Positions 1 to 8,718 of a DNA stretch of 64,000 nt are shown piece by piece. The notes beneath the pieces are model-generated. The model did not search any database, was not told where the DNA came from, and saw only the letters and a program-made list of their open reading frames with translations. The position numbers and the translations under genes were made by a program. How positions within the stretch are numbered: the stretch's first letter is position 1; the number at the start of each line of letters is the position of its first letter. Origin of the DNA: Ganoderma boninense (Eukaryota; Basidiomycota; Agaricomycetes; Polyporales; Polyporaceae). The stretch lies in contig CM035313.1 of assembly GCA_002900995.3 (NCBI GenBank), positions 2,170,001 to 2,234,000 on the forward strand, written 5' to 3'.

Positions 1-804
1 AGTTCTGTTATAGTGATCTCTAATTCAATATTGACTTTAGTATTATGATTAATGCAAGCAATAAAACAAGGAGCACTATCATATGTCACTATACATTGTA
101 ATGGCCTCTGACAGTGTAAACATGAAGCATTTGATTTTTAAACATGAGCAGTATATAACCACTGTTGTACACTTTTGCCTTTATATGTTCCGAGTTTGCT
201 TAGATAGTTTTTCCATATATCTTGTGTAAATGTCCAACAAATATCATCTGATCCCTCAGCTTCAGATTGGTAGTCACAAGCTCTACAATGGTAATTAATA
301 CTTACTACATCCTCATTTATACCTAACAACTCTCAAGCCAACATATACAGATCTGTATGTTGCTGACCTTGAAATCTCCATTCAGGATGTCTTAAGCCAA
401 GTGATGATTGTACTTCATTTCTTGTCCGGGTCATAGACAATTGAGAAGAGTTTGTAAGGACCTGTTCAAATGCAGTTTTAACAATATTCAGGCTTTTATA
501 TAGTTGTATAGTGCTACTTGTCTATAGTTGCTTACTGTTAGTGTAGGTAGTCAATAAGATTGTGAGTAGACTATTATATGCACAACTCCAGTTTTTAGTG
601 TTCACTATCTCACAAAAATCCTTGTATTGACCTACCAGGTAGAGGCTTGCTTACTTTGACTTTCTTAGTTTTATAGGATATAGATAGTTCTAGCTCATCA
701 TCTCTTTTTCTTTTAGTATCAAGTTTACCTGGCTGATTACTTATATTGGCAAAAGCTTGAGTCCCTGGAGCTGGTTTACTATTAACCATGATGCAGTTAA
801 CCAT
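1..804 (-). pseudogene. unrecognised gene fragment, minus strand
   Basis: Two minus-strand open stretches look like parts of one gene. A lysine/arginine-rich exon at about 804-610 contains KRKRDDELEL, a possible nuclear localisation signal. A second stretch at about 470-138 includes RHPEWRFQGQQHTDLY and, after one in-frame TGA near 330, CDYQSEAEGSDDICWTFTQD, ending at a stop at 138. The A/T-rich DNA between them (about 480-603) could be an intron, but no clean splice pair was fixed. The first exon recurs in repeat R2 (15704-15899), where the LTR of element E cuts the gene at the same ACTAT that lies at 604-608 here. The family is not recognised. The window edge and the stop make this a partial, probably dead copy. 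Confidence 0.3.
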
Positions 805-1180
805 AGCTCCGGATCAAGGGTATATATTGATTCTATTAACCACAGTTAAACTGCAGATTTACAAAGCCTTCTTAGTTATATATTAATACTGTATTTAATG
901 TGATTGCACCAGCTGGAATTGAACCAGAGGCCTAGTTTATTCAGACAGCTGTGCTAGCCACTGCACCAAGCTCTTATCTTATCTTATCTTATCTCATTAA
1001 CAATAGTACTTATTATATTAGTTACATAAGGCTGTAATAGTCAGTTGGTGTAGTGGTTAGTCCACCTGGTCGAATGAATGCAAGGCCCTGAGGTCCTTGG
1101 TTCAATTCCCAGTTGGAACAACCCTAGATTAATAACTGTGAATAAGTCCTGTTATTAATGTATTGGACTGCGGTTTAACA
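790..1180. mobile_element. decayed copy of the 685-bp hAT MITE (terminal parts lost)
   Basis: The sequence follows the interior of the intact MITE at 24958-25642: a CTCCGGATCAAGG start, a minus-strand tRNA-like block near 910-985, a TTATC tract at 975-995, and a plus-strand tRNA-like block near 1040-1120 with TGGTGTAGTGGTTAG and GGTTCAATTCC. The two ends with TAAGGCTGAACACGG are missing, so this is an old remnant. The same remnant lies at 15885-16275 in R2. Confidence 0.75.
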
Positions 1181-1378
1181 TTTGTCCCCTGAGCTGCTGT
1201 CTGCTGCAATGCGTGAATATCTGGCACATGATGTCATTTCAGAGATTCTGAAGCCAAAATTTCACCAAGATAGGGGCCTGTTGCAATCGGAGCCTGGGTT
1301 TCTATAACATCAGATCTTTGGGCAGGCCTCAGGAGATCTGCAGAGAGACAGTGCTTGCAGATTGGTCATGCCAGTGTG

Positions 1379-1405
1379 CTTTGAAGGGTGTACAACACCC
1401 ATCAA
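1379..1405. repeat. short palindrome P1 (R1, first unit)
   Basis: CTTTGAAGGGTGT is followed at once by a near-complement containing ACACCCATCAAG. The motif recurs, as better palindromes, at 2518-2545, in R2, and several times in 56735-59270. Confidence 0.7.
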
Positions 1406-1811
1406 GGTCGTGCAGAGAGGAGCACCTCCAAGGAGGTGCAGAGAGGTGTACAAGAACAAGTGTGCATGAGCACATCAGTGCAAATTGAGGTCGAGCATGT
1501 GGTAGCAGTCAGGGATGAGAGCGAGGGCAAGAGTGAGGGTGAGGGCAAAAGCAAGGATGAGAGTAAAGGTGAGGGTGAGAAGGACATTTTGCAGGTGCAG
1601 GTGCATGAGTGCAAATTGAAGTCGAGCATGCAGTTGCGCTCGTGGTCGAGGCTGTGGTTGGAGGTAAGGCTGTGGTAGCATAGATGAGGGAGGAGGCATA
1701 GTCGAGGGCGAGGGCATGGTTGAGGGCCAGGATGACAGCACATGAGCATGTAGGTGTGGGTGCATAGGCATGTGGGCACAGATGCAGGTGCATGTGCAAG
1801 TGCATGTATGC

Positions 1812-2332
1812 TAAGGCTGAACGTAGGTCAACCTATGGTTGATTGGGATCTGTACCTGCAGGTTTGGCCACTTTCAAAAGCTTGATTGGGATCTGTATGA
1901 ATCAAATCAACTTTTCACCTACAACCTGCAGGTAGCAAACCTATAAGTTATAGGTCAAATCATTGATTTGATTTGAATACTAAATATAGTATTTTCTCAG
2001 CTACTGTTTAAGATTTTGGTCTATTATTGAGTGTTAGTAGTCTTTTTTATGCTAGAAATATGCTTATATATGCAGTATTAAGCTATACAAGGACAATTTA
2101 TTAACTAAAGCCTTGAATTTATACTATTTTTGCTTGTTGAAGTGTGAATCAACCTACAAGTGACCCATACCCAAACCTACAAATCCAGGTCACTTTTTTC
2201 AAGATCCCTGATTCAGATTTGTGGCTGATTCATAGCACAAGTACCTGTAACCTACAGATCACAACCTATAGGTAAATATCTAGGTTCAAGCCAGGTTGAA
2301 CTGCATGAAACCTGGACCTATGTTCAGCCTTA
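1812..2332. mobile_element. hAT-type MITE, 521 bp, CCTACAGGT-rich
   Basis: The ends are TAAGGCTGAACGTAGGTC and its near-complement GACCTATGTTCAGCCTTA. The flanks carry an 8-bp duplication, ATGTATGC (1804-1811 and 2334-2341), with one extra A at the right junction. Repeat R2 supplies the empty site: there GTGCATGTACGC runs straight into AAATTGAGG. Short repeats such as CCTGCAGGT and ACCTATAGGT fill the subterminal regions. The first ten terminal bases equal those of the 685-bp MITE and of the 7.3-kb hAT element. There is no coding capacity. Confidence 0.85.
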
Positions 2333-2906
2333 AATGTATGCAAATTGAGGTTGAAGGCTAGGTCGCTGTTGAGGTCAAGGTCACTGTTGAGGTTGAGGTC
2401 ACAGTTGAGGTTGAGGATGGGGGCATGGTCAAGTAAATAATGGACTGTGTTGAGTGGCGGGATGATGACAGGATAAATACTGCACATCCTATACTCGTGG
2501 ATTGGTCATGCAAGTGCACTTTGATGAGTGTTGTATATGCATCGAAGTTGTGCTAAGAGGAGCGCCTCAGAGGAGGCACAAGGAGGTGTGGGGACATCTA
2601 CATTGATAGACAAGGCCCTGGGGAACACAAGAGGGATGGGAGTGAGAGTACTTACCTAGTGTTCAGCTCCCTGATTTTCCACCCATCCCTCTCTCCCATT
2701 TTCCTGACAAGGGCAAGTACAAGGTTGAGCACGAGGGTGAGGACAAGGGTGAAGGAGAAGACAGAGAGAGAGACCCAGAGGGCACATTGAGGTTGAAGGT
2801 GAAGGTGAGGACAAGGACAAGGACAAGGGTGAGGGTGAGGATAAGGATGAGAATGAGGATGAGGAGGAGGATGAGGAGGAGGGTGTGAGGAACTGTTAGG
2901 CACTAG

Positions 2907-2957
2907 CAGACTTTGTCAAAAAGTTGACGAAGTCTGCTGGTGCGTAATGTATGCAGA
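2907..2957. repeat. hairpin P2 (R1)
   Basis: GCACTAGCAGACTTTGTC and GACGAAGTCTGCTGGTGC form a stem of about 18 bp around a short A-rich loop. The cleaner R2 copy at 17437-17490 and a GC-rich copy at 57885-57950 share the core GACTTYGTC. Confidence 0.75.
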
Positions 2958-3009
2958 GATCTGGACTTTATAGGATAAATATTAGTTTCAGGAGTGATTA
3001 AAGAAGTTT

Positions 3010-3171
3010 CATAGCAACAATGCAACTCTTATGAATGCACACCAGTGGAAGAATACATTGCAGCAGCATAAGGAGACAAAAGAGCTGTACCATATTGTGG
3101 ATGACACATGCTGGGACTATTTTGAGCAAGCACGGTTTATACCAGTTGATTATTATAATCAGTACTTGTAG
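3010..3171 (+). pseudogene. last exon of a U1-family gene (R1)
   Basis: The plus strand reads ELYHIVDDTCWDYFEQARF and IPVDYYNQYL, then a stop. The R3 copy on the minus strand ends the same way (ELYKIVDDASWYFLERAPF, VPVDYLNQYS, stop). In R3 this exon follows the rest of the U1b gene, which identifies the fragment. In R1 everything upstream of the last exon is replaced by purine-rich low-complexity DNA, so only the C terminus survives. Confidence 0.6.
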
Positions 3172-3500
3172 AATGCACAATAAATGACATTGTATCCTAT
3201 AATTTCTTGTCTAGTGGAAAGGCACCTAGCTTGAGCATTTAATGTTAGTAATTAAAAGTGAAGAACAATACTACTCTTACGAGATTATAGCTCAAACCGT
3301 AGGATTTGTATTGTGGCTGTGGCCCTAACCCCAGGTTGGGGTCAGCTCAGTAAGTAAATGTTGTAGTCTTTGATTACATAACTGTAGAGGGATGGTAAGC
3401 TGAGTATGAAATATATTCCCACGTCACAGATCAGCGTTACAAGCGCCCTCTGCAAAGTGTAGCCTATAAGAACGATTTCTTCGTACCTCATCAATCGTAA

Positions 3501-3886
3501 TGTGCAGTCGACAGTTGATGCTTTGTTCTGTCTGTTCTCCAGGAAAACAATTGAAGCTTTAACCCATTGCAGACAGAAAACAGCATATCTAAATTTAGTT
3601 TCCCTTCTCTCCTGAAGAACATTTGAGTCATTGGCTCGTCGGCCCAATCATCGGTAATCGGCAGGAGACGATTGTCCACTCAGCAGTCCACTGACGTCCA
3701 GTCCACAAATCACGTGTGCAGCTGCATGGCAGCTGCTCACTCTCAGGTGGTGAAAGACCGGGCACCCTAGCCACATACCCGGCCGCTCATCATTGACATC
3801 CCGTGTGGCTGGTCACACGCCCATCTAGAAATTCATCATCCTACTCTTCATGCTCCAATAGGACATATGCTGATACAAAGGATACC
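3501..3886. other. spacer between R1 and gypsy F, no recognised gene
   Basis: The stretch starts exactly where R1 ends and stops at the TG of the gypsy F LTR. A minus-strand open stretch (about 3679-3491) with MFFRREGKLNLDMLFSVCNG could be a short exon, but nothing was recognised. The rest (about 3680-3880) is unique-looking sequence. Confidence 0.4.
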
Positions 3887-4199
3887 TGTTACAAACACCC
3901 TGTTTAGTGCCTACCTTAGCGCCCAGGTTTCCTTTCTCGATTAGTTTATGTCCAATGTTGTCCTCGTTGTCCTCCATAGCATTGTAAACCCTCCACATTG
4001 TCTCCAAGTTAAGGCTGAACACGGCTCAAACCGCGGTTGAGCCGGAGCCGTGACCGCAGTTAACAGCCCTCCGTAAGGCTTGATCCGGAGCCACAGCTTA
4101 ACCACACTGCAGTTTATTATTAACTGCAGTTCAGTTAATGTGTAAACCACGGCTCAATTTATAAACCGCAGGGAGGCTTAATAGTTGTTAATATAATAG

Positions 4200-4281
4200 T
4201 GTTCCAACCAGGAATTGAACCGGAGACCTCAAGGCTCTGCATTCATTCGATTAGGCGTACTAACCATTACACCAACGGACC
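4200..4281 (-). ncRNA. tRNA-like module a in MITE copy 1
   Basis: Read on the minus strand this 82-nt block has an A-box match, TGGTGTAATGGTTAG, starting at position 8, and a B-box match, GGTTCAATTCC, near the end. It finishes in GGTTGGAACA. Acceptor pairing is only partial and the anticodon region (TCGAAT) is not cleanly stemmed, so it is a tRNA-derived RNA polymerase III-type promoter or relic rather than a working tRNA. Confidence 0.6.
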
Positions 4282-4321
4282 ATTACAGCCATAGGTAAGT
4301 AATATAATAAGTACTATTGTT

Positions 4322-4357
4322 ACTGAGATAAGATAAGATAAGATAGATAAGATAATA
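4322..4357. promoter_or_regulatory. tandem GATAAG tract between the tRNA-like modules
   Basis: The core GAGATAAGATAAGATAAG is followed by GATAGATAAGATAA, giving five or six overlapping GATA-factor type sites (WGATAR). The same tract is in every 685-bp copy, including the decayed ones. It could be a simple microsatellite, but similar clusters recur in the 436-bp gypsy LTRs. Confidence 0.6.
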
Positions 4358-4411
4358 TAACACTCAATAAGGTCGTTGGTATATGGATATAGTTGCATAT
4401 AAGGTAGTTAA

Positions 4412-4483
4412 GAGCTCATGGTGCAGTGGTTAGCAAGGCTGTTTGAATAAACCGGGTCTCTGGTTCAATTCCCGGCTGGTACA
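4412..4483 (+). ncRNA. tRNA-like module b in MITE copy 1
   Basis: The block is 72 nt, the length of a short tRNA, with the A box TGGTGCAGTGGTTAG and the B box GGTTCAATTCC in normal spacing, ending GGCTGGTACA. In the copy at 47393 the D stem GTGC/GCAC is perfect. The anticodon-loop-like TTTGAAT reads TTCGAAT in the 25170 copy. Acceptor pairing is weak. Confidence 0.6.
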
Positions 4484-4896
4484 ATAGCATCAAATATGTA
4501 AATATTATGTATTTAATATAGTGTTGTAAACCACAGTTAAACTGTGGTTTAAAGTGTTCTATTGTACCCTTGATCCGGAGCTGCAGTTAACTGCACCGCG
4601 GTTAACATTAAACCGCGGCTCGTATAACTGCGGCTCAAAGTGCGGCTTGGTTAACTGTTAACCACAGTGTTAACTGTAACCGTGTTCAGCCTTACTCCAA
4701 GTACAATAGCTCCTGTCTCTCCATTGTTTCCCTGTTGTTTCCCGTCGCTATTGTTCCCTACACCATTGTTCTCCCTTTCCGTTCCCACGACCATAGTCAC
4801 CATAGTACTCCGTTCCCATGGACTTGCACATGTATATAAGGACTGTAGCTTGCTACCTGGGGACCCCAGTTTCGACCTCTTGTCCCCAGGTGAGCC

Positions 4897-5902
4897 TAGT
4901 GTTGCAGGGTCCGGTCCGGTCCCAGTCCTCGAGGTAATTTTCCGAGGACCAAGGACCGGGGACCAGACAGGACCGCCCCCAAGAATGAGGACCAGGACCA
5001 GGACTGCAGTCCTCTTAGGACTGAGGAGGACTGCAGTCCGGTCCTCAGTCTGGACCGGTCTTGGACTGCACAACGGTCTTGGACCAGTCTTTCCCAGTCC
5101 AGGACCAGTCCTGGAGGTAAAATCAATGTAACTTCAGATTCCCTAAACAGAATTTTACGTTCTACATATCGTTAGAAAGCCACATTATGTGGCTTTCTAA
5201 CGATATATAGAATGTAAAAATTGGACAGAAATTGATATAGTGATAGCTCCAACAATAGGACATACTATAGAGCGAACTGTATGCAATATTCAGAAAGACC
5301 TAGCGCACCATAACGTACGTTCATAGGCTCGTCTGAAAGCCCTCAATGATACCTTTCCAACGCAGTATCAAACAAGCGAATCCACCCACAAATGGTAGAG
5401 GTATGTCTAAATCTTTGTCTTGATCAGTTGGCTTTGAGGCTCCTGCTGTGTTTCCCAGTGTGGAGGGCTAGATAGTAATACAGAAAGCACAATCAAAGTA
5501 CCCAAGCGAGTTCCTAATACATAAGCTAAGCTCTGGTAGCTGAGGTAGATGGTGGGACAGTGCAAGTCAATAAGTGTAAATGGCCGGTGTCACTTTTGAA
5601 CAGCTAACCCTAACCCTAATGTGTGTTTTGACAAGCTGCAGCTCCGTCTCAACCCTTGTTTGGGCTTGAATTTGGTGAAGAAACACTTATAAATATTGGT
5701 CATTGACCGGTCCTTGGTGGTATACAAGGACCAGTCCGGACCGGTCCTTGGCAGTCCTTTCAAAGTGCACATAGGGAAGGGACCGGGACCGGGACCAAGG
5801 ACAGGACCAATAGTTTTGCGGTCCTGGTCCGGTCCTCTGGAGGTCAGTCCCAGTCTTTTCTCCAGTCCTGGACTAGTCCCAGGACCGGACCCTGCAACAC
5901 TA
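4897..5902. mobile_element. non-autonomous hAT-type element, 1,006 bp, GGTCC-rich
   Basis: Terminal repeats begin TAGTGTTGCAGGGTCCGG and are perfect for 21 bp. The flanking 8-bp duplication is GGTGAGCC (4889-4896 and 5903-5910). Both ends are crowded with GGTCC/GGACC and ACCGGTCC motifs. The centre (5120-5690) is unrelated to the termini and includes a long hairpin at 5148-5222 and a short telomere-like CCCTAA stretch near 5606. Short open frames here have the biased composition of the repeats and are not taken as genes. Confidence 0.88.
5148..5222. repeat. long hairpin inside the 1,006-bp hAT element
   Basis: ATCGTTAGAAAGCCACAT meets its reverse complement ATGTGGCTTTCTAACGAT almost without a loop. 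The pairing extends outward through TTTTACGTTCTA and TAGAATGTAAAAA with few mismatches, giving arms of about 33 bp. It could form a cruciform or mark a nested palindromic insertion. Confidence 0.8.
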
Positions 5903-5918
5903 GGTGAGCCCCACTGTA

Positions 5919-6495
5919 CAGTCATCAACCGCCCGGCGTAACACTGAATTGAGTTTTCGAGATTTCTCCCTCATTTCTCCAGCTATTGCCATGATTATGG
6001 TGTCCAATTGTAGCTACTGTTAGTCTGGATACATCGAAATCAATTGTGTTTTGCAGTTTCATGAAACGTACACTTGATTGTCCGAACTTTGCTTGAGCGC
6101 TTAATTATGCATTCCCACCTGACGTAACACCTTACCTCGAATTCACCTTGGAGCAGTGGGTTTGTCCGGGAGAAAGCTTGTTATAATTATTAAAACAAGG
6201 GACATTGAGTATGTAAAGTTTCATATCATGGTGTGATGATTGAATGAAGCATAGACGAAATATTCATAGAGAGTGAGTATGGCTTTCAAACCGTCAAATC
6301 TACGTGGTTCTCCAATGTTTACAGCAAGATTTTGGGGGGTTGAATGAACGTCGTGGGCCCAAATTTTACACACAGTTTAGAGACAACATATAAAATATAT
6401 TGCAACAAGATTGAGGGCGAAAGCTTTGCTCCTTGTCAAGATAGAGAGAAAATGTGACACTGGATGGAGGTGTTACATCAGCCAGTTGATGACTG
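5919..6495. mobile_element. TA-flanked MITE (Tc1/mariner-like), 577 bp
   Basis: The ends are CAGTCATCAACCGCC with GTAACAC slightly inside, and the complement ending GTTGATGACTG. The flanks are TA on both sides, and LTR F sequence continues across (CCACTG TA, then TTTCCC). The terminal repeat is about 26 bp with a few mismatches. There is no coding capacity; Tc1/mariner is inferred from the TA duplication only. Confidence 0.75.
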
Positions 6496-6642
6496 TATTT
6501 CCCTTGTAGATACTTCACTCAATACACTCTTGTCCCCAGCCTGACTGTCGAGCCTTGCTCCGCTCTCACTGCACAAGCGCTCGTTGACACCCTTGCTCGT
6601 CTCGTAAGCCTCCCTGATCTTACTCGACAGCCAGTTGTAATA

Positions 6643-7231
6643 TTAGGTCAAAACTTCTACATGAGCACCGGTGTACTCCACCCACACTCTTTTTTTCTCG
6701 TACGGTATGCACTTAGATCCTCTGTGTTGGCCTAGCATAGTACGCGCTCTAGTCACACCATCAGACGTGGTCTCTGTGCAACGTGAGGCTTGCCACTCTT
6801 AGTGGTACAGTACATGGAAAGCTCCTAACACGAGACCCTGGTACTGACAGAAGTGGTCCGCCTCACGGCATGGGAGGCTAGAGAAAGGCGGCGAAACAAA
6901 GCCAAGGCAGAACACCCTTGGGCTCATGTCCCTTGGGCTAAGACACAGCAATAGGCCGAGGAGGCTGAGCAAACAGTGTTGGATCATGCACCTGCCGTGT
7001 TCATTCCTGGGATAGGAAGCGAGGCATCCCACAACACCCACCTAGAGACCCTCGATCACCCCACCACATTCCACTGCTATGTCCGCCATCCCGCTATCTC
7101 AAGCTGAACAACTCCAAACACTGAAAGCACAGATCGAAGCGCTGCAAGTGCAGTTGTTGCGGGTAGAGATCAAGCAGCTTGGTGAAAGGCTTGCCGCAGC
7201 CACACTAGCCAAGGAGGAGGGTTTCTGATTC
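6643..7231 (+). pseudogene. gypsy F leader and gag remnant
   Basis: The sequence from TTAGGTCAAAAC onward matches the leader of element E read in reverse (15238 downward). A 50-codon open frame starting at 7079 (MSAIPLSQAEQLQ) is leucine/glutamine-rich and likely a coiled coil, as in many chromovirus Gag N termini. It stops at 7229-7231. The capsid and zinc-knuckle parts seen in element H (37630-38544) are absent before protease starts, so gag carries a large deletion. Confidence 0.6.
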
Positions 7232-7349
7232 GAGCTGCACTGGACGCTGTGTGTGCCGGCTTGAGCAGTAACAGTCGATTTGCAGTACTGCATTCGTCCT
7301 TTGTATATGAAGTCAACCATGATGGACAACACTTTCATATCCTAGTATG

Positions 7350-8153
7350 ACTTATCGGCAAGCAGCAGCACAAGGACATTGTTGCCATGGTAGATAGTGG
7401 AGCTACTACCAAGTTTTTGAGTAGACGATTTGTAGAACAGAATCGGGTCACCACGAGGAGGTTGGCCAAACCCATCCCACTGTATAACATCAATGGGACA
7501 GAGAACCGTGATGGAACGATCACAGAGGTAGCCGTGTTGGACATGGCAATTGGAGACCACCGAGAGAAGGTGGTGTTTGTAGTCACAGACATCGGAGAGG
7601 AGGATGCTATCATTGGACTAGACTGGCTGCATGAGCACAACCCGGAGATAGACTGGGAATGTGGCTCGCTACGCCTCTCGAGGTGTCCAGAGACGTGTTT
7701 GACTCACCAGAAGGCATCCGAACATGTTGAGACCAAAGTGTGTGATACAGAGGTACGGCTTATGGCACGCAGTGGTCCTTGATGGGTAAGGAAGGCTAAG
7801 ATGGTGGGAAAGATATGTACGGCTGTGATGGTCGAAGAGGAGGAAGAGGAGGAGGTCAGGCCTCCACCACCAGGTTTTCTACCGGAATGGGATGGTACCG
7901 AGGAATCTTTTCTTGAGGCACTTGCTACTGGACGGACCCTTCGCAATGCCCCCAAACTCTTTGTTTCAGCAACGCACACATATTCACAGCAGCTTGCAGA
8001 GCAGGAGTATCAGAAGAAGGAGATCCACCCAGTCGAGGAGATCGTGCCCAAGCAGTACCATGAATATCTTGAGGTCTTTTTGAAGGAGGCATCTGAACGC
8101 TTACCCAAGCATGGCCCCTACAATCATGCAATCGAACTTGTACCCAATGCAAG
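7350..8153 (+). pseudogene. pol: gypsy F protease domain
   Basis: An aspartic protease (retropepsin) with the catalytic DSGATTKFLS at about 7393-7422 and the second signature AIIGLDWLHEHNPEIDWE near 7606. It is followed by the linker to reverse transcriptase, with an acidic EEEEEEE run and the pre-RT region ending NHAIELVPNA. In an intact element it would cleave the Gag-Pol polyprotein inside the particle. The frame breaks near 7780 (TGA) and is then cut by the 556-bp MITE at 8154. Downstream RT resumes directly after the duplicated AATGCAAG. The closest relative in the window is the protease of H (37270-37570, minus). Confidence 0.85.
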
Positions 8154-8709
8154 TAGGGTCCAGGGGTCAGGTCCTAGGACCGCTCAAAGACTGGTCTTTG
8201 ACCAGGACTGGACCGCAAAAGACCAGACCAAAAGTCCGGTTTTTTGCAGTCCAGTCCCGGTCATGGTCATGGTCTTTTATAATTGGCCATACAAAAAGAC
8301 CACTAAGGACTGGTCGTGACCGGTCCTCGACTGGTCTTTAAATAGCTCAAATAGCCACTCAGAACCGGTAAATCTTGGGCCTACATAGCATTAGAAGGTC
8401 TATGCGTTAGCCTTATGTTTGATTATTTGATGGTATTAATATTTATTATCTAAAAATAAGATGCATTTGTATATTGTACGCTAGCTGATGGCAGCTTAGA
8501 ACCAGTTCTTACTAGCCTTGACTGGTTTGAACCGGTTCAGACCAGTTAAGACCAGTTAAGACCGCAAATTGGTCAGGACCGGTTAAGACCGAGGACCGGA
8601 CCGCGGTCCAGTCCGGTCTTCTGAAATTGAGCCGGTCCTGTCCAGTCATGGTCCTCGGTCCTAAAATTTTTGGCCAAAAGACCGGACTTGACCTGACTCT
8701 TGGGCCCTA
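8154..8709. mobile_element. hAT-type MITE, 556 bp, GGTCC-rich, inside gypsy F pol
   Basis: The ends TAGGGTCCAGGGGTCAGG and, in reverse, TAGGGCCCAAGAGTCAGG form an imperfect terminal repeat. The 8-bp duplication is AATGCAAG (8146-8153 and 8710-8717), and the pol frame reads on across it (LVPNA, then [10 protein letters not shown]). The subterminal GACCGGTCC-like repeats resemble those of the 1,006-bp element at 4897, but the outermost bases differ, so it is a sister family. No gene inside. Confidence 0.87.
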
Positions 8710-8718
8710 AATGCAAGG

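Larger units (their letters stand above)
604..3500 (+). repeat. repeat R1 (copy 1 of family R)
   Basis: This stretch is closely repeated, in the same orientation, at 15699-18041 (R2). Its last part is repeated in reverse at 38869-39300 (R3). All three copies end at exactly the same sequence, TTACGATTGATGAGGTACG read inward. Contents in order: a decayed 685-bp-type MITE (790-1180), two diverged tandem-like units that each start with ATTGGTCATGC followed by a short palindrome (1361 and 2501), purine-rich GAGG tracts, a hairpin (2907-2957), the last exon of a U1-type gene (stop at 3169-3171) and about 330 bp of 3' flank. R1 differs from R2 mainly by a 521-bp hAT MITE at 1812-2332. Whether R is a mobile element or a segmental duplication is not settled. 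Confidence 0.8.
4010..4694. mobile_element. 685-bp hAT-type MITE, copy 1
   Basis: Perfect terminal repeats TAAGGCTGAACACGG and CCGTGTTCAGCCTTA are flanked by the 8-bp duplication CTCCAAGT (4002-4009, 4695-4702), the duplication length usual for hAT elements. The outer regions are packed with AACCGCGGTT and AACTGCAGTT palindromes. The centre has two divergent tRNA-like modules around a GATAAG tract. There is no coding capacity. Three other full copies (24958, 46991, 62079) have exactly the same length. It sits in the LTR of gypsy F, so it is younger than that LTR. Confidence 0.93.
3887..6642 (+). mobile_element. 5' LTR of gypsy element F, split by three nested DNA transposons
   Basis: LTR blocks match, in order, the reverse complement of the 460-bp LTRs of element E (11008-11467 and 15239-15698). 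They are TGTTACAAACACC to TCTCCAAGT, then ACAATAG to CCCCAGGTGAGCC with the TATATAAG promoter-like box near 4834, then CCACTGTA, then TTTCCC to GTTGTAATA. The blocks are separated by a 685-bp MITE (4010-4694), a 1,006-bp hAT element (4897-5902) and a 577-bp TA-flanked MITE (5919-6495). Without these and their duplications, about 470 bp of LTR remain, close to the E length. The final CA has become TA. Confidence 0.85.

Noticed and set aside
1388..1805. Overlapping open frames of 96-125 codons on both strands in R1 (and 16483-17034 in R2)
   Set aside because: They arise from GAGGGCGAGG-type low-complexity DNA, are open in several frames at once and have no protein-like composition.
4200..4483. 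Annotation of the MITE blocks as functional tRNA genes
   Set aside because: Acceptor and anticodon stems are incomplete in all copies; only the internal promoter boxes are convincing.
4667..5131. 154-codon open frame with Arg-Thr repeats across LTR F and the 1,006-bp element
   Set aside because: It spans two unrelated elements and reflects GGACC repeats.
5600..5625. CCCTAACCCTAA stretch resembling a telomere repeat
   Set aside because: Only about two units, inside a hAT element; too short for an interstitial telomere.
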